The notes below the pieces were generated by a model, which saw only the letters and a list, made by a program, of their open reading frames with translations, did no database searches and was not told where the DNA came from. A program made the position numbers and the translations under genes. From Struthio camelus (taxonomy: Eukaryota > Chordata > Aves > Struthioniformes > Struthionidae), in the NCBI RefSeq assembly GCF_040807025.1, contig NC_090951.1, positions 4,402,001 to 4,466,000 on the forward strand: a stretch of 64,000 nucleotides of DNA, in the 5' to 3' direction. Shown here piece by piece: positions 40,076 through 51,900 of the stretch; position 1 is the first letter of the stretch, and the number at the start of each line of letters is the position of its first letter.

Positions 40076-42447
40076 CAGTAAGTGTTTTGCCAAGTTACTA
40101 AGTGGAGACTGGAAGGGTAGCAATTCACCCAAGGTCAGAGCAGAGTCATGTTAAACTCTGAGCAGCTCCTCTGAAATTCCTGGCAGAGCCCTGCCCCGAC
40201 ACTCCTGGCTCTAAGTCTTGGGACAGTTTCACTTTCAAAATTGTCCTGAATGGTAGCTTTTTTTCAAAAACTGATCCTCTGTCCTCTTGGTATAGTTCAT
40301 AGATGTACTGTGAGAGATTTCGTCTTACCTTGCTGCACAGGTGCAAAAGGTGGATGTGCAGACATGAACCCTGGAGAAGAGAGCTACAGAAATGAGACCC
40401 CCCCCCAAGGATCTGCATCAAGTGCTTCTCAGCACAGTGTATGTTGGCAGCTCCTCTCGCGGGGTCACTGGTCACCCACAGCCCTCAAACTGGAGGAGCC
40501 CCAAGCCTGCCACAATCGACCCTTATTTGTAAGGAATTGTAAAGACCTGGGTTTATTTTATAAGCCAGTGCCCTCATCTCCTTGAGCTTTTAGCTGTAAT
40601 AGCCCATCTGAGCCTCTGACTTTTAGCCCGCTATAAATAGTCTTATATTCAGTTTGACACTTAATAGCACTAAGATGTGCTTGGCTATGAAGCGGATGAT
40701 GAGGGGAACTGCATATAGCATTGGACTGCTCACACGGTACAAACGGTGAGGAGCAAACATTGCAGAGGAGCGCTGCATAAGGGATACCTTGTCTGTTGAT
40801 TTAACTCCATAACCCTATTTTAACCACTGTCAACAAGATATAAGGGTGGTTTCTGCTTACACTGAGGCTTCTTTGCATTGCTCTATCCACACCCTAAAGT
40901 GGGATAAATGTCTCCTAAGTGCCTTAAAGTAGGTCCTTAGTAAAAATGAGAACCAACCCCACCGTTTGCAAAACGGCTTTGAAAACATTGCCCTGGTGCA
41001 TCCTATAAATGAATGTGGGTTTTTGAAAGGACGCACACACAAGGTATGTATGCCCAGTGCTATACATAGCCTCTGACGGCCTCAGCGCAGGGTTGGGAAG
41101 AGGCAAGCCGGGAGGCACGGCAAGAGGCAACAAGAGGTCTCACCCGGGAACGCACCACCAAACAGAGCGGGGGGAGGTCCAGTGTCCCACTGGCCCAGGA
41201 GGCTCTAGCTCCCATTTCCACCAGAGCCTCTTAACCACCCATGTCCAGCTGCAGCTTCAATAAGCTTTGAGGCAACTTTCATCCTTCAGCTACAAACAGT
41301 AAGTGAGACCAAGGGTACCAGCTCCCTCCCACCTGTAGACCACTACCCTTTTCTCTCCTTTTCCCTCCACTTACATTCAACTTCCAGTATTTATATTCCC
41401 TTCATTAAAGCATAAACCTGAGTCACACCCCCCAGCTGAAAGGGGGGAGGGGGGGGTGTACAAGAAGAGTCATTTTGCTCCTACCTCTTTTTGTTTTGTT
41501 CCAAGTCTTCACTTACCCAAACTGCACATCTAACGTTTGGAAAGAAGACATAGCTTTGCATGTGACACTCTCAGTGACACCTCTTTTCGTCAGCAAGCAG
41601 AGGATAACGCGTGCGGCTCAAGCAGGAGGAGACAACTGTTAGGAGAACCAGAGCCAGCGTCCAAGAGCCTGGAGCTAATGCAGAGGACAGAAGGATCTTG
41701 CTCAGAAGTATCAGCCTTAACACTTTGGTTTATATGCTGTCCTCCTCCTTAGGCAAACCAGGACCTAAATTTTGCAGCAGTATTTTAGGGCATGTTGTAG
41801 CACCAGCAAATTGGAAAGTAAATAACCGCTACAATCAGCCCCGGACTGATACAGACATCTCTATTTTATATTGATCTTGTTTTGTATGTAATAAACACCA
41901 AGGCAGTATTGAATTACTATAAAATATGACCTGGTGTAATTTGTAGTGCTGTTGGCAAGTATGAGCCAATTCAAGGGGAATTAAAAAAAAAACTGCATAC
42001 TTTTTCCTCTCTTTTTCCTTTTAAACAATTAGTGTGCATTTAACACAGCCTGAACAAGTGGAGGCAAATCCATCTTCAGTTTTAACTTGCAGCATGACTT
42101 CATGAAACACTTCTTCCTATCCTTTAATCTACTTAGGCCCTTACATTGCAGAGTCTGAGTCATATTACTTAAAGGCAGGCACTGATTTGCACCGGCACTA
42201 CATCTCAGGAGGTAAGGAAAAGATCCACCTCATTCCTAATAGGGGTAAAGGTTGAATTTTAATCCCTGGGAACTGGGCTGTTTTATTTATTTGACTGTGG
42301 AACAGGCTCTGCACGGTGGCTCAGCACATCCTGATCTCACTTGGGCTCTCCAGGGGCTACTTTAGTCCCATGAGTAATTGCAAATAGCTCAGGCTCACCC
42401 TTCTAAATACAACCTTGGCTCTGACTGAGCATTAAAGACAAGGGGGA
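40076..42447. other. region downstream of CRISPLD2, no gene recognised
   Basis: Between the CR1 relic and the distal 3' UTR candidate I see no coding exon. It contains a C9 run near 40.40 kb and the C/G inverted repeat at 41.43 kb. The segment 40085-40220 faintly recalls MIR/L2 wording but too little to call. Confidence 0.55.
41425..41459. repeat. C-run/G-run inverted repeat
   Basis: ACACCCCCC at 41425-41433 is the exact reverse complement of GGGGGGTGT at 41451-41459. The 17-nt loop also holds a G6 run, so alternative pairings are possible. It lies about 1 kb past the distal CRISPLD2 poly(A) candidate. Confidence 0.7.
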
Positions 42448-45027
42448 GCATTCATTCTGGGAAGGTTTTATTTCACAAATAATTCAGAAATCAAAAGAAA
42501 ACAGAGGGGAAAAAAAGATATTTTACAATTCTGTATTTAGAAAAAATTATAGTTTATAAACACACTGCCCCTTGAAAAACATGCAAAGGCACACAAAAAT
42601 TTACAAGAAACTTTTATACATAGAAAGTAGTAAAATACATCATTTTTCATAGAAAAAAAGCAACTCTATGAACTGGCCCTAAATATTTAGACTGCACAAC
42701 CAACCACGTACACGACTGGAGAATCTTCAGTCGGCTGTTGGCCGAACCACTGCTGACTTCTTAAAACAGATGAATTGCGAGGGCTAACCAGACTGTGACT
42801 GCGCCCACTGGCCAGGAGGCAGAGAAGTAACACACTTCGGTTTTTGCATTTTTTCCAGAAATCCAGCTCTGCTGAGCCAGATTCAGTGTGCTGGCAGTGA
42901 CACGACACAACGTCTGAGTTGAGCCTTGGTTTTGGGAAGAAGTTGACTGGGCATGAACGACCACGTGGCATCAGCCTTGCCATGATTAACCAGATGCTTC
43001 GCTAAGGCTACTACTTGGGCGCTTAAAGTTGGCACGCACTTTCCTAATCTGCTGAGCTAGGGTCTGAGGAGGAAGGTATGTGTTGATATAAAGGTAAGGA
43101 CATTCTGTGTCCTTAAGCTGTACTGAAATATATTAAGCTAAGTAAAGTTTTGGTATCATAGAAACAAAATACGTGTCTAAAAACTGGTACTGTCCCACCT
43201 ATATATGAACAGCTAGCGCACACGATCGAAAGTGATATATCATGACCACCTTGGAGGACCTGATCTCCCCTAATGCTGGTGGAGGTATGTTTAAATTAAT
43301 AGCACCCAGGACCTCGAATAACATTTGTGTAAAGTCACAATTTCTCTTTTGTACAACAAATATAAAAATAAACAGATACAGACTTAAATAACATCGGTTT
43401 CTAAAAATCCAAACCAGTTGGCTGAAGATAAAAATATGCAATTGTAACTTCAATTAGGCATTTTAGGATATTTCTGTTGGAATAATAATTCTTCCTTCGT
43501 CCCCTTTTTGTCAGGTAGATACATCCCACGTTGGCTAGATTTTTATATGTGCTCTACGCTGATCCACCAGATATTTCTCTTAAGAACTTTCTCCCCTCTC
43601 GCATCTCTTTCCATCATTTTATAATATATCAATAATTGTCATGGACAGCATATTACAGGTGGCATCCTATTTTAGCTCTGATGTGGTTTATGTGCTTTTC
43701 AAATCCCCCCTGAAGTCGGTAGAAAGGATTCCACTGGATATCTGCTTGCATCTACTGCACTTTCCGAGTCAAAACTTAGTACTGTGGTTAACATTTGGCC
43801 CACAAGGGCCGTGGATTCATGCTGCAGCACTTAATGGGCTTGTGCTGGACCATGTAGAGCATTACTATCCACAACGGGCAGAAACAGGGAAGCCTCATCT
43901 CACTGCCAAGATCTCAGACCCTTCCAACCAGCAGCTTTTCTAAGATATATTCCAGCTGTTTTTAACATCAATTTACCTAATAAGAAAAAAAGTTAATTCT
44001 CTCCTATCTAAAGCAAATACTGTACACCTTGAAAGACAATACTATATAAACAAAGACAACACATTGAGTCATTCTTCTATATCTGTTCCAAAGGAAGGTT
44101 TGCTATGCAGAACTTAACGGAGACAATGCAAAGCAGTCCCAACTTCATGTTTTACAAACGGTTTCTTTCCACATTCAGACTTCACAGAGAAAGAAAGCTC
44201 ATCTGTGAGGCAAACTGACCGATAAATGCAATTTCCTTGTTGATTTCATGGTGTTTATAGAATTAAAGAGGGGTTTAATCATATAAACATTTTTAGTCTC
44301 TGTTTTGAAACAGCTTGAAGACATGGCTTTATATCTTCGTAGTTTAAATTGAATACAGCCTGAGCATAAGAGCAGCTATGAGACATCTGCCAAGTAGAGT
44401 GAAACATTTTCCCATTTGTTATACAATACTATAATCAAGTTATCGAGCAGAGGGACTATAGGTTTATATGAACTGAAGAACTAAGGTTTATGTTGGCTTC
44501 TCATGACTAATGAAGTTACTGGATGTGTGTGCATCGAAAGATGCATGCGTAGATCAAGTCTAAAAATTCATTTCAAATAGAAAGCAAGGAATACTCTTCT
44601 GCTTTAAAGAGCAGCTTATGCTAGGCTATTCTTTTGGCTAGTTTTAATTTTTTTAGTCTTTGAAATGCATTTGGATGCTTGTTGAGACATAAATAATAAA
44701 ATATTAAACAATATCATAACTACACCTATACATTTTGCAAATACAGCACCCTGGATGCCCAGTGCTCCAGGATACAGCATTCGCACTGCAAGTTCTGCAG
44801 GTGTCGCAGATCAAATGGAAGAAATTCATCGAGCCCAATTCATTTCCTATATTTAACGTCTCAGGACTGCACACACAATGAAGAACTTCACCAAGGTAAA
44901 GCGAACATGCTTCATATGGATGCAACCATTCCTAACAAAAATAAGATTAACTTTATCACTGCTTGACTACTACAGATAAAACAACCAGCACTGCTGTATA
45001 AAACAATATACTGCATTTAACTGAAAT
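42448..45027 (-). other. CRISPLD2: CRISPLD2 3' UTR, possible distal extension
   Basis: If the AATAAA at 42472-42467 is used instead of the proximal one, the 3' UTR would be about 3.5 kb. The stretch is AT-rich, has no coding potential and resembles a long vertebrate 3' UTR, especially 42480-42680. There is no splice or coding evidence; the call rests on position and base composition only. Confidence 0.4.
42467..42472 (-). terminator. CRISPLD2: candidate distal poly(A) signal of CRISPLD2
   Basis: AATAAA on the minus strand about 3.47 kb past the stop, followed some 25 nt later by cttgtcttt. It sits at the edge of a very AT-rich stretch. A double AATAAATAAA at 42291-42282 is a further candidate with a poorer downstream element. 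Confidence 0.4.
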
Positions 45028-45033
45028 TTTATT
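45028..45033 (-). terminator. CRISPLD2: candidate proximal poly(A) signal of CRISPLD2
   Basis: AATAAA on the minus strand, about 0.91 kb past the stop codon. Within 20-60 nt downstream (lower coordinates) the transcript strand is U/GU-rich (ttgttttat, then gtgctggttgtttt), a good downstream element. Use is inferred. Confidence 0.45.
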
Positions 45034-45943
45034 TTTTTTAAATGGCATGTAATATAATATGAGATGTGCCAGCACAGGAGCCCCAATTCACTGACTTCTC
45101 ATAGATTACCAGACTTAAAAAGTACCTGCTAATGTTTGACCAGCAAACATGAAACCTGCTGTTTGGATTATTCGGTGGCCTTGTCTTCTGCAGCGAGGGT
45201 CTCTGCCGTCAACTCCTACTCTACTCCATCCTCCAGTAAACCTCAACATCAGGCCGACAGAAAGGTCCTCTCCCCCACACATCATGCCGTCATGCTACTT
45301 AGCTCAATGCAAAGCTCCAGCAGCCTAACTCAGTGTTGTTCATGCACGTCACCTCGTTAGGAGAAAAAAAAAAAAATCACTTTGCTGTTCTTTTACACAT
45401 AAAACACCAAAACTGACCAAAAACACTCTCAAAGCCCACGCTCTTCCCGAAAGATTGAAAAATGCAAATTTTAAAACTTTTTCCTGTTTTAAAGGGCCTG
45501 TTGCCTGGACAGTAGCTCACTACTGAGCCTGCTTGCCTGTGCACGGCATTGGGCATGGGCAAGTAGATGCTTCAAACCCAAAATTGCCATCCAAGGGCCA
45601 GGCAAAGACCGTCGCCTCTGCTGTATGTTGAGCCACCTCGGTTCTGTGTAGCACACCTCTCTTGTACATTGAAAGTTACAACAGTCTATTATTGCTGAAT
45701 GCCCCTAGAAAAACAAAAACACGAAACAAAAAGATACAACGCTGAACTGGTGCCATGAGATGCAAACAGCTGAGTCAGAACCTATTGTCTTTTTTTTTTT
45801 TCTTTTTTCTTTTTCCTTGTTTAATTCCCTGAAAGAGATCGGCAAGGAGGGTATTTTCAGAGCTGATGCCATCAGAGGAGCCTTCCTGTCTCTCGAGATC
45901 AGCGGAGTGCTCTCCCAAAGAAACTTGCACCTTCCCTGGGAAT
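45028..45943 (-). other. CRISPLD2: CRISPLD2 3' UTR, proximal part
   Basis: This stretch follows the TAA stop directly and has no continuing frame, so it is the proximal 3' UTR. An AATAAA on the minus strand at 45033-45028 marks a possible short form with a UTR of about 0.9 kb. A genomic A-rich run on the transcribed strand at about 45817-45790 (including twelve A in a row) lies early in the UTR and could cause internal oligo-dT priming. UTR identity follows from position; its end is inferred. Confidence 0.6.
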
Positions 45944-45998
45944 TTACTGCTTCACAGCAAAAATTCGGAAAGCATTTCCATCCGAAGGATTCTTCAGG
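45944..45998 (-). CDS. CRISPLD2: CRISPLD2 terminal coding exon with stop
   Basis: The last 55 coding nt close a Ser codon, then encode [17 protein letters not shown] and TAA (45946-45944). The ending GxAFRIFAV(K/R)Q is the CRISPLD2 C-terminus; human ends GKAFRIFAVRQ. The acceptor cttccag is preceded by a long T-rich polypyrimidine tract (46001-46030 on the other strand). Because the coding part is so short, it would be missed by ORF length alone. Confidence 0.94.
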
Positions 45999-48900
45999 CT
46001 GGAAGAAAAAAAAGAAAGAAAAAAAAAAAGAAATGTAACGAATCAAAGACAGGCACTGCAGGACAGACCTGCAGACAACTCAACGTCTTGGGGTGCCCAC
46101 ACTCAACACGCAGTGTTAATGCCGACGTGGCCCATCGGGAGCCGCTCACGTAAAAGCCTGGCGGCTCAGTGCAGCGATAGAGTGCATGGCAGTGCAAGGA
46201 GAAAGGAGTAAAAAGAGAAGAGGCAGAAATCCACAGATTCACATTTGTTTTATGCTTTCGGCCTAGCTCCACGGTGCTGATGCCAACAAAAGGGAAGCAA
46301 AAGGCTCTCTGCAGTGATAGCTTTTATCCAAGGGACTCTGTGCTCCCTTCTGCAGAGATTCACGCCTAAGGAGGAACAAGTTTTCCTGAGTACAACTGTC
46401 ACAGAGGCTGGCAGGCTCCCAAGGCCCATCTGGACCGTTTCCTGATGCTGGCAGGAGGAATAGCCAGATGTGCTCACTTAAAAAGACAATAAAAAAGTAT
46501 ATTCATTTTCAATCTACAATGGTGCCTCCAACAGCTGCTGGAGGTGACTGTATGTACGGGGGCAGGGGATTAGTCCAATTTCCAGACTTTATTTCCTCAG
46601 ATCTGCTGGCCTGCAACACCTTAGACAAAGGCACAATTTCTATCTTCTGCAGAATTTGCATTCTAACAGGAATGAAGACGCAGCAAACCTTAAAGGCAGC
46701 CTTGCCCTGTACCTGCTTGGATATATATCTTTACCTAAGGTTATTTCCAGTGTCCTACAGGATAAGGCTTTCACCTTGATCTTTCAAAGCTAGTCCACAG
46801 TCCAGTGGATCCTGTAGCATGAAGGTGCTCCTTATCCCTGAGCGCAAATAACACCTTCCAAATCTTCATACTCATCCCTGCTGTAACAACGTCTTCAGTT
46901 TCCCTCGTCTCCTAAATCAGCACCTGCTGCTCATATTACAGGTCACTGCTAGTGGTAAAGTTTATTCTTAGCTGGGCCAGTGTTTGTCATGCAAGTAAAA
47001 AGTTTGCTATTAGCGTAAAATATAGAAAAAGGAAAATAGAAGAAAAATCATAGGAACAGGAGGCTTTGGAACATAAACCCAGGCTAAAAGCAAATGTACC
47101 AAATTACAACAGATACACTGCACCAAATACTGTTCACGCTGCTGACAAATTCTGACCATTGTGGATCTGTAGTAAAGGAACCTATGCCTCTAGTTTGCCC
47201 ATCACAGGTTTTTTTTTTTCTTTTCTGAAATGCTCTACAGCATTCTGGGATGTTAATTATTAGAATAAAAAAAATCACAAACTCCTTTGGATTTCTTACA
47301 GTAGTTATAAACGAGGAACCGCATAAAGCAGACAGCCATGTCAGCAGTGACCAAAAATCACCATGCCTGTGGGGATTTCCGTTTGCAAAGACAGCTTGCA
47401 AACGGTTTGAGGAATCAGTGCCATTATATTAACATCTGAAAAATATATCATAAACTGAACTGGAAGTGGTGAATCAGGAAGGACTGAATGAGCTGAGATT
47501 CAATCATTACATTTGTCATTACATCATACATTTACATGTATTCTGAGGTACAGAATTTTGGAAGCACTGAATTGCAATTATTCACTGAAATCGGCAAAGT
47601 TAGACCAAAAGAAACCGTAGGGAGTTACAAGGTGGTCAACTTCATCTTCAGAATCTCTCAAGAGATTCATTTACTTGATTTCCTCTGTACTCTTGTGGAA
47701 AGAGGTTTAACAGCTACAAAAGCATCTTACACCCCAGAATTCAATGGGGTTCTGTCCTATAAGCCTCAAAGCATGAGTCTTTAGAATTTATTCCCTAAAC
47801 ATTGTCCAGTACTAACCAGTGTAATAATTAAAGGAGTGAAATTCCAGCACGATGCACACACAGTGAAATGTATTAATATGGACTCATACTGTAAAATCTA
47901 AGGTACTGGGGAAAAAAAAAAGGGCTTAACAATATTCCTTACCTTTCAACACTAATCTGAAAGTAGCCACTCACTTGTGGAAGGTAGGAATAGGACAACA
48001 CGCTCTATTTATTTGCTTCTCAAAATTTGCAGTGACATTGTTAGGTCGCGTATTTCCAACTCACCGCCCTGACTAGCCGATATCTGCTGACTTTGACATA
48101 TAATTGAACACATAATCAAAAATACAAGAGAGGAAAGTACAAAGAAGAACATCTTACCTCTCAGATTGGACCCCATTCTTTAAGGAGCCAACATAACTTT
48201 TCTTCTTTTCTACAGGCATCACATCCACAAAACCACCTTCTTCATCTGGAATGACTCCTGCATGCACTGCTGTTTTGCAGATACTGGAGCTCTGAAAAAT
48301 ATTTAATTATTTTAACTTACAAAACATCTATATTTTATATCTGGGGATCCCGATTTAGCTTTTACATCAGTACCAAAGAATAAAAAAGACAGACATATGA
48401 AAGAGGCATGAAACACTTCTGTCCCTCTTATGGAGGGAACAGGAAGAAAGATGTCACACGCCAGAGTCTGCGGATATGTCACAAGCCCCAGTATCAAACA
48501 TAAGTGAAACACCTGCAAAAGGACCCACCACAGCAGAAGGCAAGCAGCCTTTCCACTGTACCTTCCTGCCATGGAGCCACATCTGCGATGTTATCTGGGA
48601 CCAAAGCTGACTCAAGGACAACTTTCTAGCCAGTGCCTCCTGCTCCTTGTGCCTGCACCAGAGAGCGGCGGTGACACCTCTTTGCTAGTGACCAGCCACC
48701 CCTACAAGCTCATTCACCCTGCTGCTTGAAAAGCAGACACTTTCACTGAATTAAGCTAAATGACCGGTTATCTGGAAAGTTCACATCCTCCTTTCTAGGA
48801 AAATCAGATGCACTGCACCCATTGAGCGGTCTAGCTTTCAGACAGCCAGATAATCCATTACCCTGTAAGACTACATTGAGCCTGAGGGAAATTACAACCT

Positions 48901-51900
48901 CTGAAAGGACTAAAAACCCCAGTGCACGCTGCTCTCTTACCCTATTCTACTCAATGCACAGTTAGAAGTGCTGGAGGAGCACAAAATACGAAGAATGATG
49001 ACTAAGTGTCAAAAGCATCCAGGAAATAGAGTAATAGCAGAGAACACTTAGGCATAATATAAACTTGGCGATCAACCTGCTAAAGGATTTATATGCAGCT
49101 AGCTGGAACAGCAACAAATAAAAATCAGTCCTAACACAGAGAACTCCAGCAGGTGAAAATCCTAAACTCATGAACTGCACGATCACTAAAACTAAAAAAA
49201 CCCAAACTACCACAGAATCTGCAATGCCCTGGCCAGCGCCGAGGGCAAACATTCCCATCGTCCATGTACAACACAGAGCGTGCTGTTTCTCTCCCTCAGC
49301 CTTATATGGGAGGTTTGCCTTGTCCCCTATATATTTATCACTCTGGATCGCCTATCTCTTGGCAGCTCTTGCAGTTTTAATTGCCAATTTGGTGTTTTGC
49401 TTCTATATATGGTCAGGGGAGCAAAGGAACACTGTGTTTGGAAGATACTCTGTGAATTTGCCCTAGTATGCAATGGGAAATCTGTAAATCTAAAATTGGC
49501 TCATAAAACTAAACCATCCTGGATCAATTTGCAACATTCTCCACTGGGAAACATCCTAAACGATGTTCCTATCAAAGCATCCCATTTTTTCCAGGACTTG
49601 CTGTTCTGCTGCTTACTCAAAGCTTTGACCAAAAAGCTTTTTATTCCCTCACCTATACCCTCCCTTTATCGCTGTGTTGGATTACCGCCTTCTTCCATGC
49701 CAGTCCAGGATGTACTTTAATGAGTTGCTTGCAGAGCCTTTGGAAGATGAGAAATACTACAGGAATAAAGGCCTTCCCCCTCAACATCAGAACTATGTCA
49801 GCAGCACCGCCAATGCAACAGCTTTCCTTAGTGCAGCCCTTTGTGTCCACCTCAGCACTGCACGAGTCTCCTGGGGTGCTCTTGGGAGCATTTCCTGAAG
49901 AAGTGAACTCTGAGGCCCACACCATAAAACTACAATACATTTTATAGTAGGCTATTAGCAATAATCAATGACTATGAACTAAACTCACCTGTAATTACCT
50001 CATTAGCATGACTGGTTTAATCATTACGGTTTATTTCTCAGGAAAGCTGAGCAACCCAACTTGGTTTCCTCCAGTGATAAAATCTGCCTTGTTGTGCAAG
50101 CAACCTATTCTCCTCTAAAAGCCTCGTAAATGAAAGTGCTTGTGGAGAATGTATCAGTCTCCAGAGCGGAGAAGTATCTCCGCTCAGGAGGGTCCTGAAT
50201 GCAAATGGGACACAGGCTTCCCTTGAGGGGATGTCACACCTGGAGCCAGGCAGCATGTGACCTTATACATTTACATTTATACATCTCCCAGTGCAACGGT
50301 GTTTTGTGAAACTTAAAAGCTCTTTTATAGCTTTGATAAAGATCGCCAGGTGCTCGCACAGCTCCGGCATTACCTCAGAACTGCTCCTCTCTGCATGAGC
50401 AGAAGTTCAGTTTTATTTCCTAGGCCCATGCAGGCATTCATGGAAAATGTCCATTTTTTCCCCACTTTTACCACTGGAAAAGTCAACCATGCATGCTCGG
50501 ACACTTATATGTAACCAGCCCCACAAAAGCAGGTACCTCTGACCATCCCAGGGATGCTCCCATCATCTGCAGTGCAAACCCACCTATGACATTACCAACA
50601 GTTACAAACCGAAGATCCCTGCAAACACCATAAAGCAGCAAAGTGCCTTTGAAGATATGCTTTTACAAGTCACTCTTGAACAACCTACTTTCGGTACTTG
50701 TCTGCCTTAGCAGGTAACCCAGGGCCCCTGACTGAGGCTGAATTTCTAGTCATCTACCCACTCCTGGAAGACCAGCTGCCTCTCCGTCAGCTGTGCGCCA
50801 GGAGAAAAGCACACAGACTCAATTTTGTCTAAAATTTGGCAGCGTAAACAACTTTTCCCTTCCCTGCAATGCAACACCAAAGAATATAGGCAACAACTTT
50901 TCTATTCCCTAGTCAGCCGCTTCTCACCATTAATTTCAGTGCTGAAAGGATTTTGGACACGATTCCCCCATCCCATGAGCCACTTGAATCTGTAAACTCT
51001 GCATACAGGCAACAAGTCTGTTCTCATGGAAAAGTAATTCCATTTAGTGGATAGGCCTGGAATCTGGACACACACTTTTCCCACAACAGGTTGTCTTGCA
51101 TTTTGTTCATGCTCTCTTGCCCCAAATTTCAAGGCTCCTCTATGGCCCTGTTCCACAGTCTTATTAACTTTCATCATGAAAAATTTCCTGTACTTCTTTT
51201 AAAGCAAAGGTTGCCTATACCTCTTGTGCTTTAGGCCACCAAGTATACCTATAAGAGAATCCTATTGCTCTGAAAAGTGTCCAGTTACTATCTATAGCAG
51301 GGACTGGGGTGGGGGGCCTTTCAGGCCTCCTGTAAGACAAAATGGACCAGTGGTGAGAGAGTCGGACTCTCTGAGCCATATGAGGAAAAAAAAGGTCAAA
51401 CTATTTTATTCACAAAGTGGCTTCATTTGTCTCATTTAAAAGAGCAGTTAGAGACCTGCTTTCTGAAAGACCATGGCACTGCTTTTCCTACTCTGGAATG
51501 ATTTATCAGTGCTGCAAAAAATCCTGATTTCATGAGCTAGGTTTCTTCTTGTACTCTTCGCTCCTGTGATTTGCCATGAACCTTTCGCGATTCCTAGCTA
51601 CCGTGTCTCAGCAGAGCATTTGTGGTCTTATTCTGCCACTGGGCACAGCTACCCAACTTCGCTAACTCCTCAGCTCCCCACGCTGTGTCAGCCTCATCTC
51701 TTATAAAGGCAAATTTCCCAAGCCTTTGAAGCATAGTTTAAAATAGCAGTATTACTCTGATAAATTTAAAAAAATAAGATTAGAATGCATAGAAAGTGGA
51801 TAAACACAAGCTGAGATAGTGGTTCCTATGCCTCCTAAACAAAAATCAGAATTATTTCGTAAAAAATATCAATTCTTCATGTCATAGCTTTGTTCTTTGT

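Noticed and set aside
40085-40220. Possible second MIR/L2-like fragment (ACCCAAGGTCAGAGCAGAGTC)
   Set aside because: Only one short phrase fits; order of the rest does not match the MIR consensus I know.
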